64,000 nt of DNA from an uncultured Lachnospiraceae bacterium (GTDB taxonomy: Bacteria > Bacillota > Clostridia > Lachnospirales > Lachnospiraceae), in contig CAJTSB010000003.1 in assembly GCA_910578825.1 (NCBI GenBank), positions 1 to 64,000 of the forward strand. The letters are read 5' to 3'. The notes beneath the pieces were generated by a model, which was not told the origin of the DNA, did not search any database, and saw only the letters and a program-made list of their open reading frames with translations. This document shows, piece after piece, positions 7,773 to 17,117 of this stretch. The position numbers and the translations under genes are program-made. Position 1 is the first letter of the stretch; each line of letters begins with the position of its first letter.

Positions 7773-8552
7773 ATGGCGCTGAATATACCGAGTACGCAAA
7801 TCTATGCGGGGAGATACCATCACAAGAAGATGGAGATGCCGAACTTACTGGACGAGAAACATCAGGCTTATACCACACAGACAAAATATGTACGCGATGA
7901 GCTCTCGATTGATACCGTGACTTTTTCGGATGAAGGACTGGCAAAGGCGAAGGATTGGCGGGAATATACGAAAGACAATCCGAACATATCCCGTGTCAAT
8001 TACGAAGAGCAACTCGAAGAATTAAACAGGCAGCTAAATACGGTCAATATTATAGATACGGCCAGCATGTTTAACTGCGAGCTGGGCGAGGTGGCGTCTC
8101 AGATTAAAGGAGAACGCTGTAGTTCACAGGAAGAATTTCTTACGGTCATGGCAAAGGCTTATCAGGTTATCTATGACCGGATAGAGGAAGATTTTGCGGA
8201 TCCGGACAGGGAGCCGACCTGGCTTAAGCAGGATGACGGAACTTATGTGGAAGAGACCAAACAGGACCGGATTGACGCCCTCAATCAAGCTTATCATTCA
8301 CGTGCAGAGTTTGCGGCGTCTGCGGCAAGATCGAAGGCAGAAATAGAGAAACACTTTAATGGTAAAAATTATAGTACCGCTTTTCTGGATGAATTGCAGG
8401 ATAAAGTCAAAGAGTCCTGGAAAAATGCGGTAAATGAGAAGAATTTACAGCGTTTAAGACAGCGGGTTTCTTCATTCAAAGATTATTCACTTGATTTTGG
8501 GATTGATATGCAGTGGAGTACAGTGATGAACTCGTTATTTTATGGCAGATAA
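7773..8552 (+). CDS. Conserved-looking hypothetical protein, soluble
   Basis: I do not recognise this 259-residue protein. The ATG at 7773 (MALNIPSTQIYAGRYHHKK) is preceded by GGGAGGAG at eight bases, which rules against the frame's earlier ATG-like start at 7743. The sequence is hydrophilic with no signal peptide, membrane helix or cysteine cluster except one Cys pair (NCELGEV and GERCSSQ). Acidic and amphipathic helices are predicted by eye throughout. It stands alone between an intergenic gap and the hairpin at 8567, in the accessory part of the window. It could be a phage or structural remnant, but nothing decides this. Confidence 0.7.
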   Translation: MALNIPSTQIYAGRYHHKKMEMPNLLDEKHQAYTTQTKYVRDELSIDTVTFSDEGLAKAKDWREYTKDNPNISRVNYEEQLEELNRQLNTVNIIDTASMFNCELGEVASQIKGERCSSQEEFLTVMAKAYQVIYDRIEEDFADPDREPTWLKQDDGTYVEETKQDRIDALNQAYHSRAEFAASAARSKAEIEKHFNGKNYSTAFLDELQDKVKESWKNAVNEKNLQRLRQRVSSFKDYSLDFGIDMQWSTVMNSLFYGR

Positions 8553-8566
8553 ATTGAAACCGTATC

Positions 8567-8612
8567 ATACAGCCTGTGTGGTTACATTCTGATGGTAACC
8601 TACAGGCTGTAT
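8567..8612 (+). terminator. Long hairpin terminator after the hypothetical gene
   Basis: An 11-bp stem (8567-8577 with 8602-8612), extended by an inner GGTTAC/GTAACC pairing, follows the stop at 8552. The downstream T tract is poor (TTATGCC). Confidence 0.5.
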
Positions 8613-8716
8613 TTATGCCGTAAATAGTGCGGATTCTCTGTTGTCGGTTGCCCTTTTTCCCAAGGTATGATAAAATTCCCATAACTGAAAACTTGTTTAT
8701 GGTATGGAGGGATCTT

Positions 8717-11635
8717 ATGAGAACAACTTTTTTTCGCAGGTTAGGCGCAGCTTTTTTGGCGGCTGCTTTGTGCGTGACCTCCGTCCCTGCCGGGACGGCA
8801 CAGGCAAAGGATGAACCTGTTAATGTGTCGCATGTCACGGTGCATGACCCATCGATTTTAAAGGCGAATGGTACATATTACGTGTTCGGTTCGCATCTTG
8901 CAGACGCTAAATCCACGAATCTGATGGATTGGACACAGATGAATCCGGATTGGAACTGGAGAGGTGGCGACAATTGGAAAAACGATTCTGTCTACGGGGA
9001 AGTCTTAACGAATCTGGCAGAACCGTTTGCCTGGGCGGGGTATGACGATGGGGATGTTAAGAATGGCGGTCTTGGAGTTTGGGCGCCGGATGTCAAATAT
9101 AATCCTGATTATGCGTGGGGGGATGGAAGTAAGGGCGCGTATATGCTTTATTATAGCACCACATCTACCTGGCGGCGTTCCTGCATCGGTTATGCCGTGT
9201 CGAAAACGCCGGAGGGTCCGTATCAGCATATTGATACCATAGTTTATTCCGGATTTACGAAAACCGGTGAACCGGATAATGGTGCAAACAATGGCGTGAG
9301 CACCAGGAATACGAAATGGGACAATGATTATCTGAATTTGAAAGAATTGATTGACGCAGGCACGATTGCAGAGGTCAGCGACAAATGGTTCACATCCAAC
9401 GGCGGGTGGAATGAGAACTATGCGCCGAATGCGATTGACCCTACGATATTTTTTGGTAAAGATGACAAAATGTATATGAGCTATGGTTCCTGGTCCGGCG
9501 GTATTTTTATTTTGGAGCTGGATAAGGCAACCGGGGCGGTGAAATATCCGGGAACAGACGGAACGGACAGTGTTTCCGGCAATTTTATCGACCGTTATTT
9601 TGGTACGCATATCGCCGGAGGCAATCATCAGTCCGGAGAGGGTCCCTATATCCTTTATGATAAAGAAAGCGATTATTACTATTTTTATGAGACTTACGGA
9701 AATCTCAGCGCCAACGGCGGATATAATATGCGCCTGTTCCGCTCTGAGAACGTCTATGGTCCATATTTGGATGCTGCTGGCAGGAATGCGAAAGACAATG
9801 GGCGGGATAATGATAATTACGGCGTCAAATTGATTGGCAATTATCAGTTTGAAAATCAGCCTGGTTACCGGGCGGCCGGTCATAATTCGGCGTTTATTGA
9901 TGACGACGGGCAGCGTTATCTCATTTACCATCAGCGTTTTGACCAGGGACATTGGCCGGATCATGAAGTGCGGGTAAGGCAACAGTATCTGAATGAAGAT
10001 GGCTGGCCCGTTTCCTCAGTCTATGAATACCGGGGAGAGAAGATTGGGCATTACAGCAAGGATGAGATTGTGGGCACATACGATCTTATCAACCATGGTA
10101 CCGCTACAAACGGCGATATGATTTCCTCCACGAAGATAATCCTGTCTGCAGATGGTACGGTCAGCGGATCTATGAATGGAAGCTGGAAGAAGTCAACCGG
10201 TACAGGAAAAGATTATGATTATATTACGTTAGAGCTGGATGGGGCTGTCTATAAGGGATTTTTATACAGGCAGTATAATGAAAACAGCACGCCGCAGAAG
10301 GTGATGACGTTTTCTGTAATCGGCGATAATAATACCTGCCTTTGGGGCAGTCATGAGGCGCCGCGCAAGTCACTTTCCGAAGCATTGGCATATGGATTTA
10401 ATTTTGAGACGGCGGTGTCGAATGGCAGAGTTTCTCCGGTGAAGAGTTCTAATAAGAAAGGATTGGCAGAATTATCCGGGACGGCGGCTGTAGTAACAGA
10501 TGCGACCCGCGGAAAAGTCCTGCATGTGAAGAGTGCGGAGAAATTGTTTAATGCAAATTATCTTGGGTTGCCTTCGGATGCATTTTCTTCGGTGACAGAC
10601 GATGGGTTTACCATCGGTATGTGGGTTAACATTGGAAATGATACGCAGGGTGCAAGCGCGCTGTTTGAAGCAAATACCGGCAGCAGGGAAATTACATATC
10701 CCATGACCCGTATCAATGCGGAACTGAGCGCCAGCATTCATGCGAATGCCAGTGCGGAAAGCGAAGCATACACGATATCGCGGGGAGAATGGCATCACAT
10801 TGCCTGGTCGGTAGACACGGAGGGGATGAAACTGTATGTAGATGGTGAGGGCGTACGTGAATTATCGCAGGATTTGAGTGAATGTTTTAATACCTCTTTG
10901 GAAAAGTGTATTCAGAAGGTGGAAAATGTGCGTGTCGGCTCCGGTATGATTAAGGGAACGGAGGATGTACGTGACGTAAAGTATGATGATATTGCAGTTT
11001 ATAATGCAGCGCTGACGGCGGATCAGGTGAAAGAAATCTACACCACAGATACGTTAAAGGATGAGGAGGAGACGCAGACTCCGTCTCCGGTAAAATCCCC
11101 GCAGGTCATTTCCGTAAGCAGCGTATACAATAAAACTTATGGGAATAAAGCGTTTTCTTTGAATGCAAGACTGACAAAAGGAAATGGTACGTTGTCTTTT
11201 GTCTCAAACGCTCCGAAGGTTGCGGCAGTCGATGCAAGAACCGGAAAAGTAAGCATTAAGGATACCGGAATTGCTACGATCACGATTACTGCTGCGGAAA
11301 CATCCGCCTTTAAGAAACAGACAAAAACGGTAACGATAAAGGTTGCGCCCAAAAAAATGTCATTGTCTAATGTTAAGAGCAAGTCCAAAAAGAAGGCTGT
11401 GTTAACATGGAAAAAGGCGTCAAGGGCAAGCGGATACCGGATTCAATATGCGATGAACAAGAAATTCAAGTCGGCACGCACGGTTTTGGTTAAAAAGGTG
11501 TCAACAAAGACGAAGACGATATCCAAATTGAAGAGCAAAAAGACTTATTATTTCCGCATTCAGTCTTATAAGCAGGTGGGAAAGACAAAGATTTACGGTG
11601 CGTATAGCAAGGCAAAGCGCGTGAAGATCAAATAA
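8717..11635 (+). CDS. Secreted GH43 arabinan endo-1,5-alpha-L-arabinosidase, multidomain
   Basis: The ATG at 8717 follows GGAGGG and opens a signal peptide (MRTTFFRRLGAAFLAAALCV, cleavage near AQA-KD). The GH43 five-blade propeller covers about residues 38-440: base Asp in TVHDPSIL (D44), second Asp in NAIDPTIFF (D241) and acid Glu in GEGPYILY (E308), so the catalytic triad is complete. A C-terminal GH43 barrel domain follows (447-550, EIVGTYDLI ... TCLWGSHEA), then a LamG-like jelly roll (about 560-775), a bacterial Ig-like domain (785-870) and a lysine-rich fibronectin-III-like domain to residue 972. This arrangement is that of Abn2/AbnA-like endo-arabinanases, cutting internal alpha-1,5 bonds of arabinan outside the cell. 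There is no LPXTG anchor. The nearby arabinose-type transporter and AraR-like repressor support the substrate. Confidence 0.88.
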   Translation: MRTTFFRRLGAAFLAAALCVTSVPAGTAQAKDEPVNVSHVTVHDPSILKANGTYYVFGSHLADAKSTNLMDWTQMNPDWNWRGGDNWKNDSVYGEVLTNLAEPFAWAGYDDGDVKNGGLGVWAPDVKYNPDYAWGDGSKGAYMLYYSTTSTWRRSCIGYAVSKTPEGPYQHIDTIVYSGFTKTGEPDNGANNGVSTRNTKWDNDYLNLKELIDAGTIAEVSDKWFTSNGGWNENYAPNAIDPTIFFGKDDKMYMSYGSWSGGIFILELDKATGAVKYPGTDGTDSVSGNFIDRYFGTHIAGGNHQSGEGPYILYDKESDYYYFYETYGNLSANGGYNMRLFRSENVYGPYLDAAGRNAKDNGRDNDNYGVKLIGNYQFENQPGYRAAGHNSAFIDDDGQRYLIYHQRFDQGHWPDHEVRVRQQYLNEDGWPVSSVYEYRGEKIGHYSKDEIVGTYDLINHGTATNGDMISSTKIILSADGTVSGSMNGSWKKSTGTGKDYDYITLELDGAVYKGFLYRQYNENSTPQKVMTFSVIGDNNTCLWGSHEAPRKSLSEALAYGFNFETAVSNGRVSPVKSSNKKGLAELSGTAAVVTDATRGKVLHVKSAEKLFNANYLGLPSDAFSSVTDDGFTIGMWVNIGNDTQGASALFEANTGSREITYPMTRINAELSASIHANASAESEAYTISRGEWHHIAWSVDTEGMKLYVDGEGVRELSQDLSECFNTSLEKCIQKVENVRVGSGMIKGTEDVRDVKYDDIAVYNAALTADQVKEIYTTDTLKDEEETQTPSPVKSPQVISVSSVYNKTYGNKAFSLNARLTKGNGTLSFVSNAPKVAAVDARTGKVSIKDTGIATITITAAETSAFKKQTKTVTIKVAPKKMSLSNVKSKSKKKAVLTWKKASRASGYRIQYAMNKKFKSARTVLVKKVSTKTKTISKLKSKKTYYFRIQSYKQVGKTKIYGAYSKAKRVKIK

Positions 11636-11648
11636 GAGGGAGATGCAG

Positions 11649-12302
11649 ATGACGAAAAAGCAACTGGCGATTCAGATTATCGAGCGGCTGAAACAGGAAT
11701 ACGAACAGGCGGAATGTACGTTGGATTACAACGAGGCATGGAAACTTCTTGTGAGCGTGCGTCTGGCAGCGCAGTGTACGGACGCACGGGTAAATGTCAT
11801 TGTGGAAGAACTCTATAAAATATATCCCGATGTGAAATCCCTGGCAGAAGCGCCGGTAGAGGAGATTGAAAAAATTGTCAGGCCATGTGGGCTTGGAAAG
11901 AGCAAAGCGCGCGATATCAGCGCGTGTATGAAGATTCTGTATGAACAGTACGACGGGAAAGTTCCCGAAGATTTTGACGCGTTGTTGAAATTGCCGGGCG
12001 TGGGTAGGAAAAGCGCCAATCTGATTATGGGAGATGTTTTCCATAAGCCGGCGATTGTCACCGACACCCACTGTATCCGTCTGGTAAACCGCATGGGACT
12101 TGTGGACAATATCAAAGAGCCGAAGAAAGTTGAAATGGCACTGTGGAAACTGATTCCGCCCGAGGAGGGCAGCGATTTCTGCCACCGGCTGGTAAATCAT
12201 GGCAGGGACGTGTGTACGGCGCGGACAAAACCGCATTGCGATATGTGCTGCGTCAATGATTTATGCGCACGCAATGGCGTGGATGGAAATGATAATAAAT
12301 AG
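11649..12302 (+). CDS. nth: Endonuclease III (DNA glycosylase/AP lyase)
   Basis: Endonuclease III removes oxidised pyrimidines and nicks the abasic site. The helix-hairpin-helix LLKLPGVGRKSANLIMG contains the catalytic Lys, and the catalytic Asp is in AIVTDTHCIRL. The C-terminal [4Fe-4S] loop is intact: CTARTKPHCDMCCVNDLC has the C-x6-C-x2-C-x5-C spacing. The length (217 residues) is normal. I prefer the ATG at 11649 over 11643 because GAGGGAG then has proper spacing. It starts 14 bases after the arabinanase stop but is functionally unrelated; the DUF1015 gene follows 15 bases later and is probably cotranscribed. Confidence 0.95.
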   Translation: MTKKQLAIQIIERLKQEYEQAECTLDYNEAWKLLVSVRLAAQCTDARVNVIVEELYKIYPDVKSLAEAPVEEIEKIVRPCGLGKSKARDISACMKILYEQYDGKVPEDFDALLKLPGVGRKSANLIMGDVFHKPAIVTDTHCIRLVNRMGLVDNIKEPKKVEMALWKLIPPEEGSDFCHRLVNHGRDVCTARTKPHCDMCCVNDLCARNGVDGNDNK

Positions 12303-12316
12303 AAGGGATGGAGATT

Positions 12317-13555
12317 ATGGCAGTGATAAGACCTTTTTCTGCAATCCGGCCATGCCGGGAAAAGGCAGAAAAGATAGCGGCGCTTCCTTATGATGTATAT
12401 AATCGTGAGGAAGCAAAAGAAACGGTAAAAAGAAATACGGAAAGCTTTCTCAGAATTGACAGGGCGGAGACTCAGTTTGACGACAGCGTAGATACTTATG
12501 CGCCGGAAGTGTACCGGAAAGCCCATGAGCTGCTCTGGGGAATGGTTGAGGATGGCTCCTTTGTGAAAGAGGAGAAGAATTGCTACTATATATATGAGCT
12601 CACAATGGATGGGAGGACGCAGACCGGAATTGCCGCCTGCGCTTCCATAGATGATTATGAGCAGGGAGTGATAAAGAAACACGAGAACACGCGGGCGGAA
12701 AAAGAACAGGACAGGATTAATCATGTAGATATCTGTAATGCGCAGACCGGCCCCATTTTCCTTGCATACCGTGCGAATGCGGTTATCAATGCCATAGTGG
12801 ACACAGTAAAGAAGGAAGAGGCGCTGTATGATTTCCTGGCAGAGGACGGCATACGTCACAGGGTATGGGTGATTTCGCAGGAAGAGCAGATTCAAACCGT
12901 GGAAAGTGCATTTGCATCCATCGGTGAAGTTTATATTGCAGATGGGCACCATCGGGCGGCATCTGCAGTGAAGGTGGGACAGAAACGCAGAAAAGAGCAT
13001 CCGGATTATACTGGTGAGGAGGAATTTAATTACTTTCTTTCTGTTTTGTTCCCGGATGAAGAGCTTATGATTATGGATTATAACCGTGTTGTTAAGGATT
13101 TGAACGGGATGTCCGCGGAAACGTTTTTACAGCGGATGACGCAGTTGTTTTCGGTGGGCGCTCCACAGAGCCAGCCGGTAAAACCACAGAAAAAAGGGGA
13201 ATTTTCCATGTATCTGGCAGGAAAATGGTATCTTTGTACAATTCCGGAGAGCGAGATACCAGACCATCCGGTTCAGGGGTTGGATGTATCCGTATTGCAG
13301 GAGAGGATATTGTCTTCTGTTTTAGGTATCCAGGATCCGAAGACGGATAATCGGATTGATTTTGTAGGCGGTATACGAGGATTGGAAGAATTAAAAAGAA
13401 GGTGTGAGACGGATTGTGAAGTGGCATTTGCAATGTATCCTACCTCGATTCAGGAATTGTTTGCCGTGGCGGATGCCGGACTTTTGATGCCGCCCAAATC
13501 AACCTGGTTTGAACCAAAACTGAGAAGTGGTATTTTTATACATGCATTAGACTGA
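12317..13555 (+). CDS. DUF1015-family protein
   Basis: The 412-residue protein matches the DUF1015 family from end to end: start AVIRPFSAIRPCREKAEKIA, the LPYDVYNREEA segment, HENTRAEKEQDRINH, and the strong motif ADGHHRAASA in the middle. The family is widespread in anaerobes and archaea, and its biochemical role is not established to my knowledge; in some Clostridia it sits next to serine or phosphoglycerate dehydrogenase genes. Here it follows nth at 15 bases. The ATG at 12317 has GGAG five to seven bases upstream and fits the family start better than 12308. Confidence 0.88.
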   Translation: MAVIRPFSAIRPCREKAEKIAALPYDVYNREEAKETVKRNTESFLRIDRAETQFDDSVDTYAPEVYRKAHELLWGMVEDGSFVKEEKNCYYIYELTMDGRTQTGIAACASIDDYEQGVIKKHENTRAEKEQDRINHVDICNAQTGPIFLAYRANAVINAIVDTVKKEEALYDFLAEDGIRHRVWVISQEEQIQTVESAFASIGEVYIADGHHRAASAVKVGQKRRKEHPDYTGEEEFNYFLSVLFPDEELMIMDYNRVVKDLNGMSAETFLQRMTQLFSVGAPQSQPVKPQKKGEFSMYLAGKWYLCTIPESEIPDHPVQGLDVSVLQERILSSVLGIQDPKTDNRIDFVGGIRGLEELKRRCETDCEVAFAMYPTSIQELFAVADAGLLMPPKSTWFEPKLRSGIFIHALD

Positions 13556-13677
13556 TTTTTGAATGGATATTGATTTTATTCTGGTATAAATAGTAATTTT
13601 TTGTTATAATTATACTTAGTATTACCGTTGGGAAGTATAAAACATTTATGATAATATTCATGGAAGGAAGCGGACGG

Positions 13678-15408
13678 ATGAAAAAATCGAATCAAACACA
13701 GTCGTTAAATGCAGGAATCAAAATTAAAATACTTGCCGTTGCATTGGGACCATTGATTGTGCTTGCCGTATCAAGTGCATTCTTTTCGGCTCGTACCATA
13801 AGGACAGGAATGCAGGATGAAGCCATCAAGCGCCTGGAGGACATTGTAAGCGGTGTGGACAATTCATTGAATGCTTTGGCAGAGGGAGACTACAGTCTTG
13901 ATGGGGAGCTTGTTTACAAAGGTGATGTAAATATATCAGATCAGTTACCGCACTTTGAGTCATTCGCGAAAGCCTCCGGAATTGATATTACATTGTTTTA
14001 TGGAGATACACGAAGAGTGACAACATTGGTAGATAGCACGACCGGTGAACGCATGGTGGGCACGCAGGCAGCGGATAAGGTAATTGCCAGAGTTCTTGAG
14101 GGAGGAGAGGCGTATGTAGATAAAAACCTTCAATTGAACGGGCAGCCGTATTTCTGTTGTTATATTCCGCTTGCGAATTCGGACGGCAGCATTGTGGGAA
14201 TGATATTTGCCGGGGAGCCGAGCAGTGGGATTGAGGCATATATCCACAATGAAGTGATTCAGGTTACCATTTTAAATGTTGTGGTTATCCTGCTGGGCGG
14301 AGTTTTGATTATTTTGTTTTCGAGAGCGATCTCCAAGGCAATTAAGAAGGAAGAGAATATTATCCGGCAGCTTTCTGAGGGAAACCTGAATATTCAGGTG
14401 GATGATAAACTGAAGACGCGCAGCGATGAATTGGGCAGCATTGCCCAGGCATTGGATGGTTTGATTAGGGAATTGTCCAGAATCCTTAACCATCTTCAGG
14501 TTTCATCTGGTGAGCTGTTGAAATCGGGGCAGTCTCTGGATGAGATGGCAGAGCGTGTCAATCTCAATGCCTCAGAAATTGGGAAAGCGGTGGAGGAAAT
14601 TTCGCAGGGAGCCGTTTCGCAGGCGGAGGAGATTGAGAATGCGTCTGGTAAGATTGTAGATATGGGTTCAATGATTGAGCATATTGTAGGCGGTGTGGAC
14701 AAGTTGAATTCTACCTCCGCTACAATGAAAAAGGCGGGTGACAATTCAGCGGAGATTATGAATGATCTGGTGGAGTCTACTGCTAAGACGACGGAGGCGA
14801 TTCACAGGATTGGAGAACAGATCTATGCAACAAATGAATCTGCACAGAAGATTCGTGAGGCGGTGGACATTATTTCTTCGATTGCCAGTCAGACGTCGTT
14901 GTTGTCTTTGAATGCCAGTATTGAGGCAGCAAGGGCTGGGGAGTTTGGTAAGGGATTTGCGGTAGTGGCATCTGAGATTCAGAAACTTGCAGATGAATCC
15001 AGCCGTTCTGCGCAGACGATTACCGATATTATCAATTCTCTGGTAGCAGAGTCAGAGATGACGGTTGAGATTATGAAGGAAGTTGGAACAATTATTGTGC
15101 AGCAGAGAGAGAAGATTGAGGATACGCAGAACCATTTCACGGATGTGACGGAGGGTATTAACAGTTCGAGAGAAGATACAACCATGATTGAAGAACGTAC
15201 CCATGTCTGCGATGAATCCAGGAAAACGGTGGTCGATGTCATTGCGAACCTGTCGGCGATTTCACAGCAGAACGCAGCATCCGCACAGGAAACGACGGCA
15301 TCCATGGAAGAATTGAGCGCTACCATCAGTCTTCTTGCAGAAGCGGCAAACAGCTTGAAGGGATTGTCTGATGAAATGAATGACGATATTAAATTCTTCA
15401 AGTTGTAA
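13678..15408 (+). CDS. Methyl-accepting chemotaxis protein with extracellular Cache-type sensor
   Basis: The 576-residue receptor has a first membrane helix at about residues 18-40, an outer single-Cache-like domain (about 45-185, containing [25 protein letters not shown] and [20 protein letters not shown]), and a second helix at 200-222. HAMP follows to about 275, and then the methylated coiled coil with the conserved tip [20 protein letters not shown]. The signalling domain would hold CheW/CheA at the inner membrane face. The ATG at 13678 follows GGAAGGAAG. It is directly upstream (29 bases) of an AraC-type response regulator and within the arabinan locus, so sugar sensing is plausible but not shown. 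Confidence 0.92.
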   Translation: MKKSNQTQSLNAGIKIKILAVALGPLIVLAVSSAFFSARTIRTGMQDEAIKRLEDIVSGVDNSLNALAEGDYSLDGELVYKGDVNISDQLPHFESFAKASGIDITLFYGDTRRVTTLVDSTTGERMVGTQAADKVIARVLEGGEAYVDKNLQLNGQPYFCCYIPLANSDGSIVGMIFAGEPSSGIEAYIHNEVIQVTILNVVVILLGGVLIILFSRAISKAIKKEENIIRQLSEGNLNIQVDDKLKTRSDELGSIAQALDGLIRELSRILNHLQVSSGELLKSGQSLDEMAERVNLNASEIGKAVEEISQGAVSQAEEIENASGKIVDMGSMIEHIVGGVDKLNSTSATMKKAGDNSAEIMNDLVESTAKTTEAIHRIGEQIYATNESAQKIREAVDIISSIASQTSLLSLNASIEAARAGEFGKGFAVVASEIQKLADESSRSAQTITDIINSLVAESEMTVEIMKEVGTIIVQQREKIEDTQNHFTDVTEGINSSREDTTMIEERTHVCDESRKTVVDVIANLSAISQQNAASAQETTASMEELSATISLLAEAANSLKGLSDEMNDDIKFFKL

Positions 15409-15437
15409 GAAGAGTTTTTGGGAAGGTGTCAAATTAA

Positions 15438-17060
15438 ATGCTAAAAGTATTTCTGGTAGAAGACGAGAGTAGCATCAGAGAGAATTTGCGTGATAACATT
15501 ATGTGGCAACAGTATGGTTATCAGTTTGCCGGAGAGGCAAGCGACGGAGAGATGGCGCTGCCTTTGATACGCAAAGTAAAGCCAGATGTGCTGATTACAG
15601 ATATCAATATGCCGTTTATGGACGGTCTGGCGCTTGCCGGAATTGTAAAACAGGAATTTCCACAGATAAAAGTAATTATTGTCAGTATTCACAATGATTT
15701 TGAATATGCACAGCGGGCGATTGCGGCTGGCGTGGAGCGATATCTGCTCAAGCCGATATCGCGTTCTACGTTACAGAAAGTGTTGTTGGAGATTCGGGAG
15801 AAAATAGAAGAGGAGCGGGAGCAGGACAATTACCGCGATAAATTTAAGGAAGACATGCAGGAATATGAGCAGTTTTCCAGAAGAATCTTTTTTGAGAAGG
15901 TGTTTGAGGGTCATCTTTCGGTACGGGAAATTTATGAGCAGGCGCAGAAATTTTCACTTGAAATGGATGCGGCAAGTTATAATCTTGCTATGGTGAGCCT
16001 TCGTGAGAAGAGGAATATGGAGGAACATTCCAAAGAATCCCGGCTGCTTGCGGGGAAACGAGAGGAATTGACAAGGTATTTCCAGAGATATCCGGAATAC
16101 CTGATGTTTCGATGGAATATTAACACCTATGGCATTTTGCTAAAAGGTGAAGAAGAACAGATGGAAGAGCTGAAGAGCAAATGCCGTGAGGCAATTGTCC
16201 GCATTTGTTCTGGAAATGATTCTGAAATGGAATGGTGCTGCGCCATCGGGGAGCCTGTGAAGAGGCTTAGTATGCTGCCGCAGGTGTACAGTAAGGTCAA
16301 TCATATGATGTCTTATCGGTTCTTTAAACCGGGGCAGCATATCCTGACGATGGAGACGGCGGGTTTTACTTCCAGGGGCGAAGGAAAGGAATCGTTGAGC
16401 GAAGTCGATATTGCAAAAGCAGACCCGGAAATCATCAAGAATTTTCTGGCGCATGGACAGGCGGAGGAGGTCGATGATTTTGTCGATGACTTTCTGGAGT
16501 GCCAGGCAGATGCATTGAAATCTAAGATGTTTCGTGATTATCTGATGCTCAGTATTCGTTTCACAACAATTGCCTTTGTTGAGAAACTGGGCTATAGTCG
16601 GCAGGATTTGCTGGAAGATACGTACACGGACAGGGTACACATTCTCAGTATGAATATGGAAGACATGAGATTTTATATGCAGGAGCTTATGCGCCGGGCA
16701 ATTGAGCTCAGTGACCAGGTGATGGAGAGTCAGAGCCGCAAATTGATTAAACGGGCGATTATCTATATAGAAGAAAATTATATGAAAGACGCGATTTCCT
16801 TAAATGAGGTTTCCGCCGCTGTGGAAGTCAGCGCAAATTATTTCAGTACCGTGTTTCGTCAGGAGATGGGCATGACATTTACGGAATATGTCACGAAAAA
16901 GCGTATGGAAAAAGCAAAACAGCTATTGCGTCAGACGGAGAGACCGTCTGGAGATATTGCAACAGAGGTTGGGTTTAAAGATCCGCACTATTTCAGTTAT
17001 GTATTCAAAAAAACACAGGGCTGTACGCCCAGGGAATATCGTGGCGGGGTTCGAATTTGA
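15438..17060 (+). CDS. YesN-like response regulator with AraC-type DNA-binding domain
   Basis: The N-terminal receiver (residues 1-120) has the acidic pair in VEDE, the phosphoacceptor Asp in LITDINMPFMDG (D55) and the Lys in YLLKPIS. A middle region of about 290 residues of the YesN type follows, then an AraC/XylS double helix-turn-helix at about 435-540 (SLNEVSAAVEVSANYFSTVF, then GDIATEVGFKDPHYFSYVFK). Such regulators normally pair with a YesM-type membrane histidine kinase and turn on carbohydrate transport genes. No kinase is adjacent; the only upstream partner is a chemoreceptor 29 bases away. The likely targets are the sugar transporter or GH43 genes downstream, by position only. Confidence 0.92.
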   Translation: MLKVFLVEDESSIRENLRDNIMWQQYGYQFAGEASDGEMALPLIRKVKPDVLITDINMPFMDGLALAGIVKQEFPQIKVIIVSIHNDFEYAQRAIAAGVERYLLKPISRSTLQKVLLEIREKIEEEREQDNYRDKFKEDMQEYEQFSRRIFFEKVFEGHLSVREIYEQAQKFSLEMDAASYNLAMVSLREKRNMEEHSKESRLLAGKREELTRYFQRYPEYLMFRWNINTYGILLKGEEEQMEELKSKCREAIVRICSGNDSEMEWCCAIGEPVKRLSMLPQVYSKVNHMMSYRFFKPGQHILTMETAGFTSRGEGKESLSEVDIAKADPEIIKNFLAHGQAEEVDDFVDDFLECQADALKSKMFRDYLMLSIRFTTIAFVEKLGYSRQDLLEDTYTDRVHILSMNMEDMRFYMQELMRRAIELSDQVMESQSRKLIKRAIIYIEENYMKDAISLNEVSAAVEVSANYFSTVFRQEMGMTFTEYVTKKRMEKAKQLLRQTERPSGDIATEVGFKDPHYFSYVFKKTQGCTPREYRGGVRI

Positions 17061-17074
17061 CCAAAACATAAAGC

Positions 17075-17117
17075 AAACAGTGATGCGCCTTATTTTTCAT
17101 AAGGCGCATCACTGTTT
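17075..17117. terminator. Bidirectional terminator, perfect 19-bp stem, overlapping the end of the repressor gene
   Basis: The arms 17075-17093 and 17099-17117 are perfectly complementary with a 5-base loop. T runs flank both sides. The structure starts 15 bases after the stop of the response regulator and includes the last eight or nine codons of the convergent GntR-LacI repressor gene. Confidence 0.85.

Noticed and set aside
9005..9982. Minus-strand frame of 325 codons inside the arabinanase gene
   Set aside because: It overlaps the complete GH43 catalytic domain in antisense; no family features or start signal.
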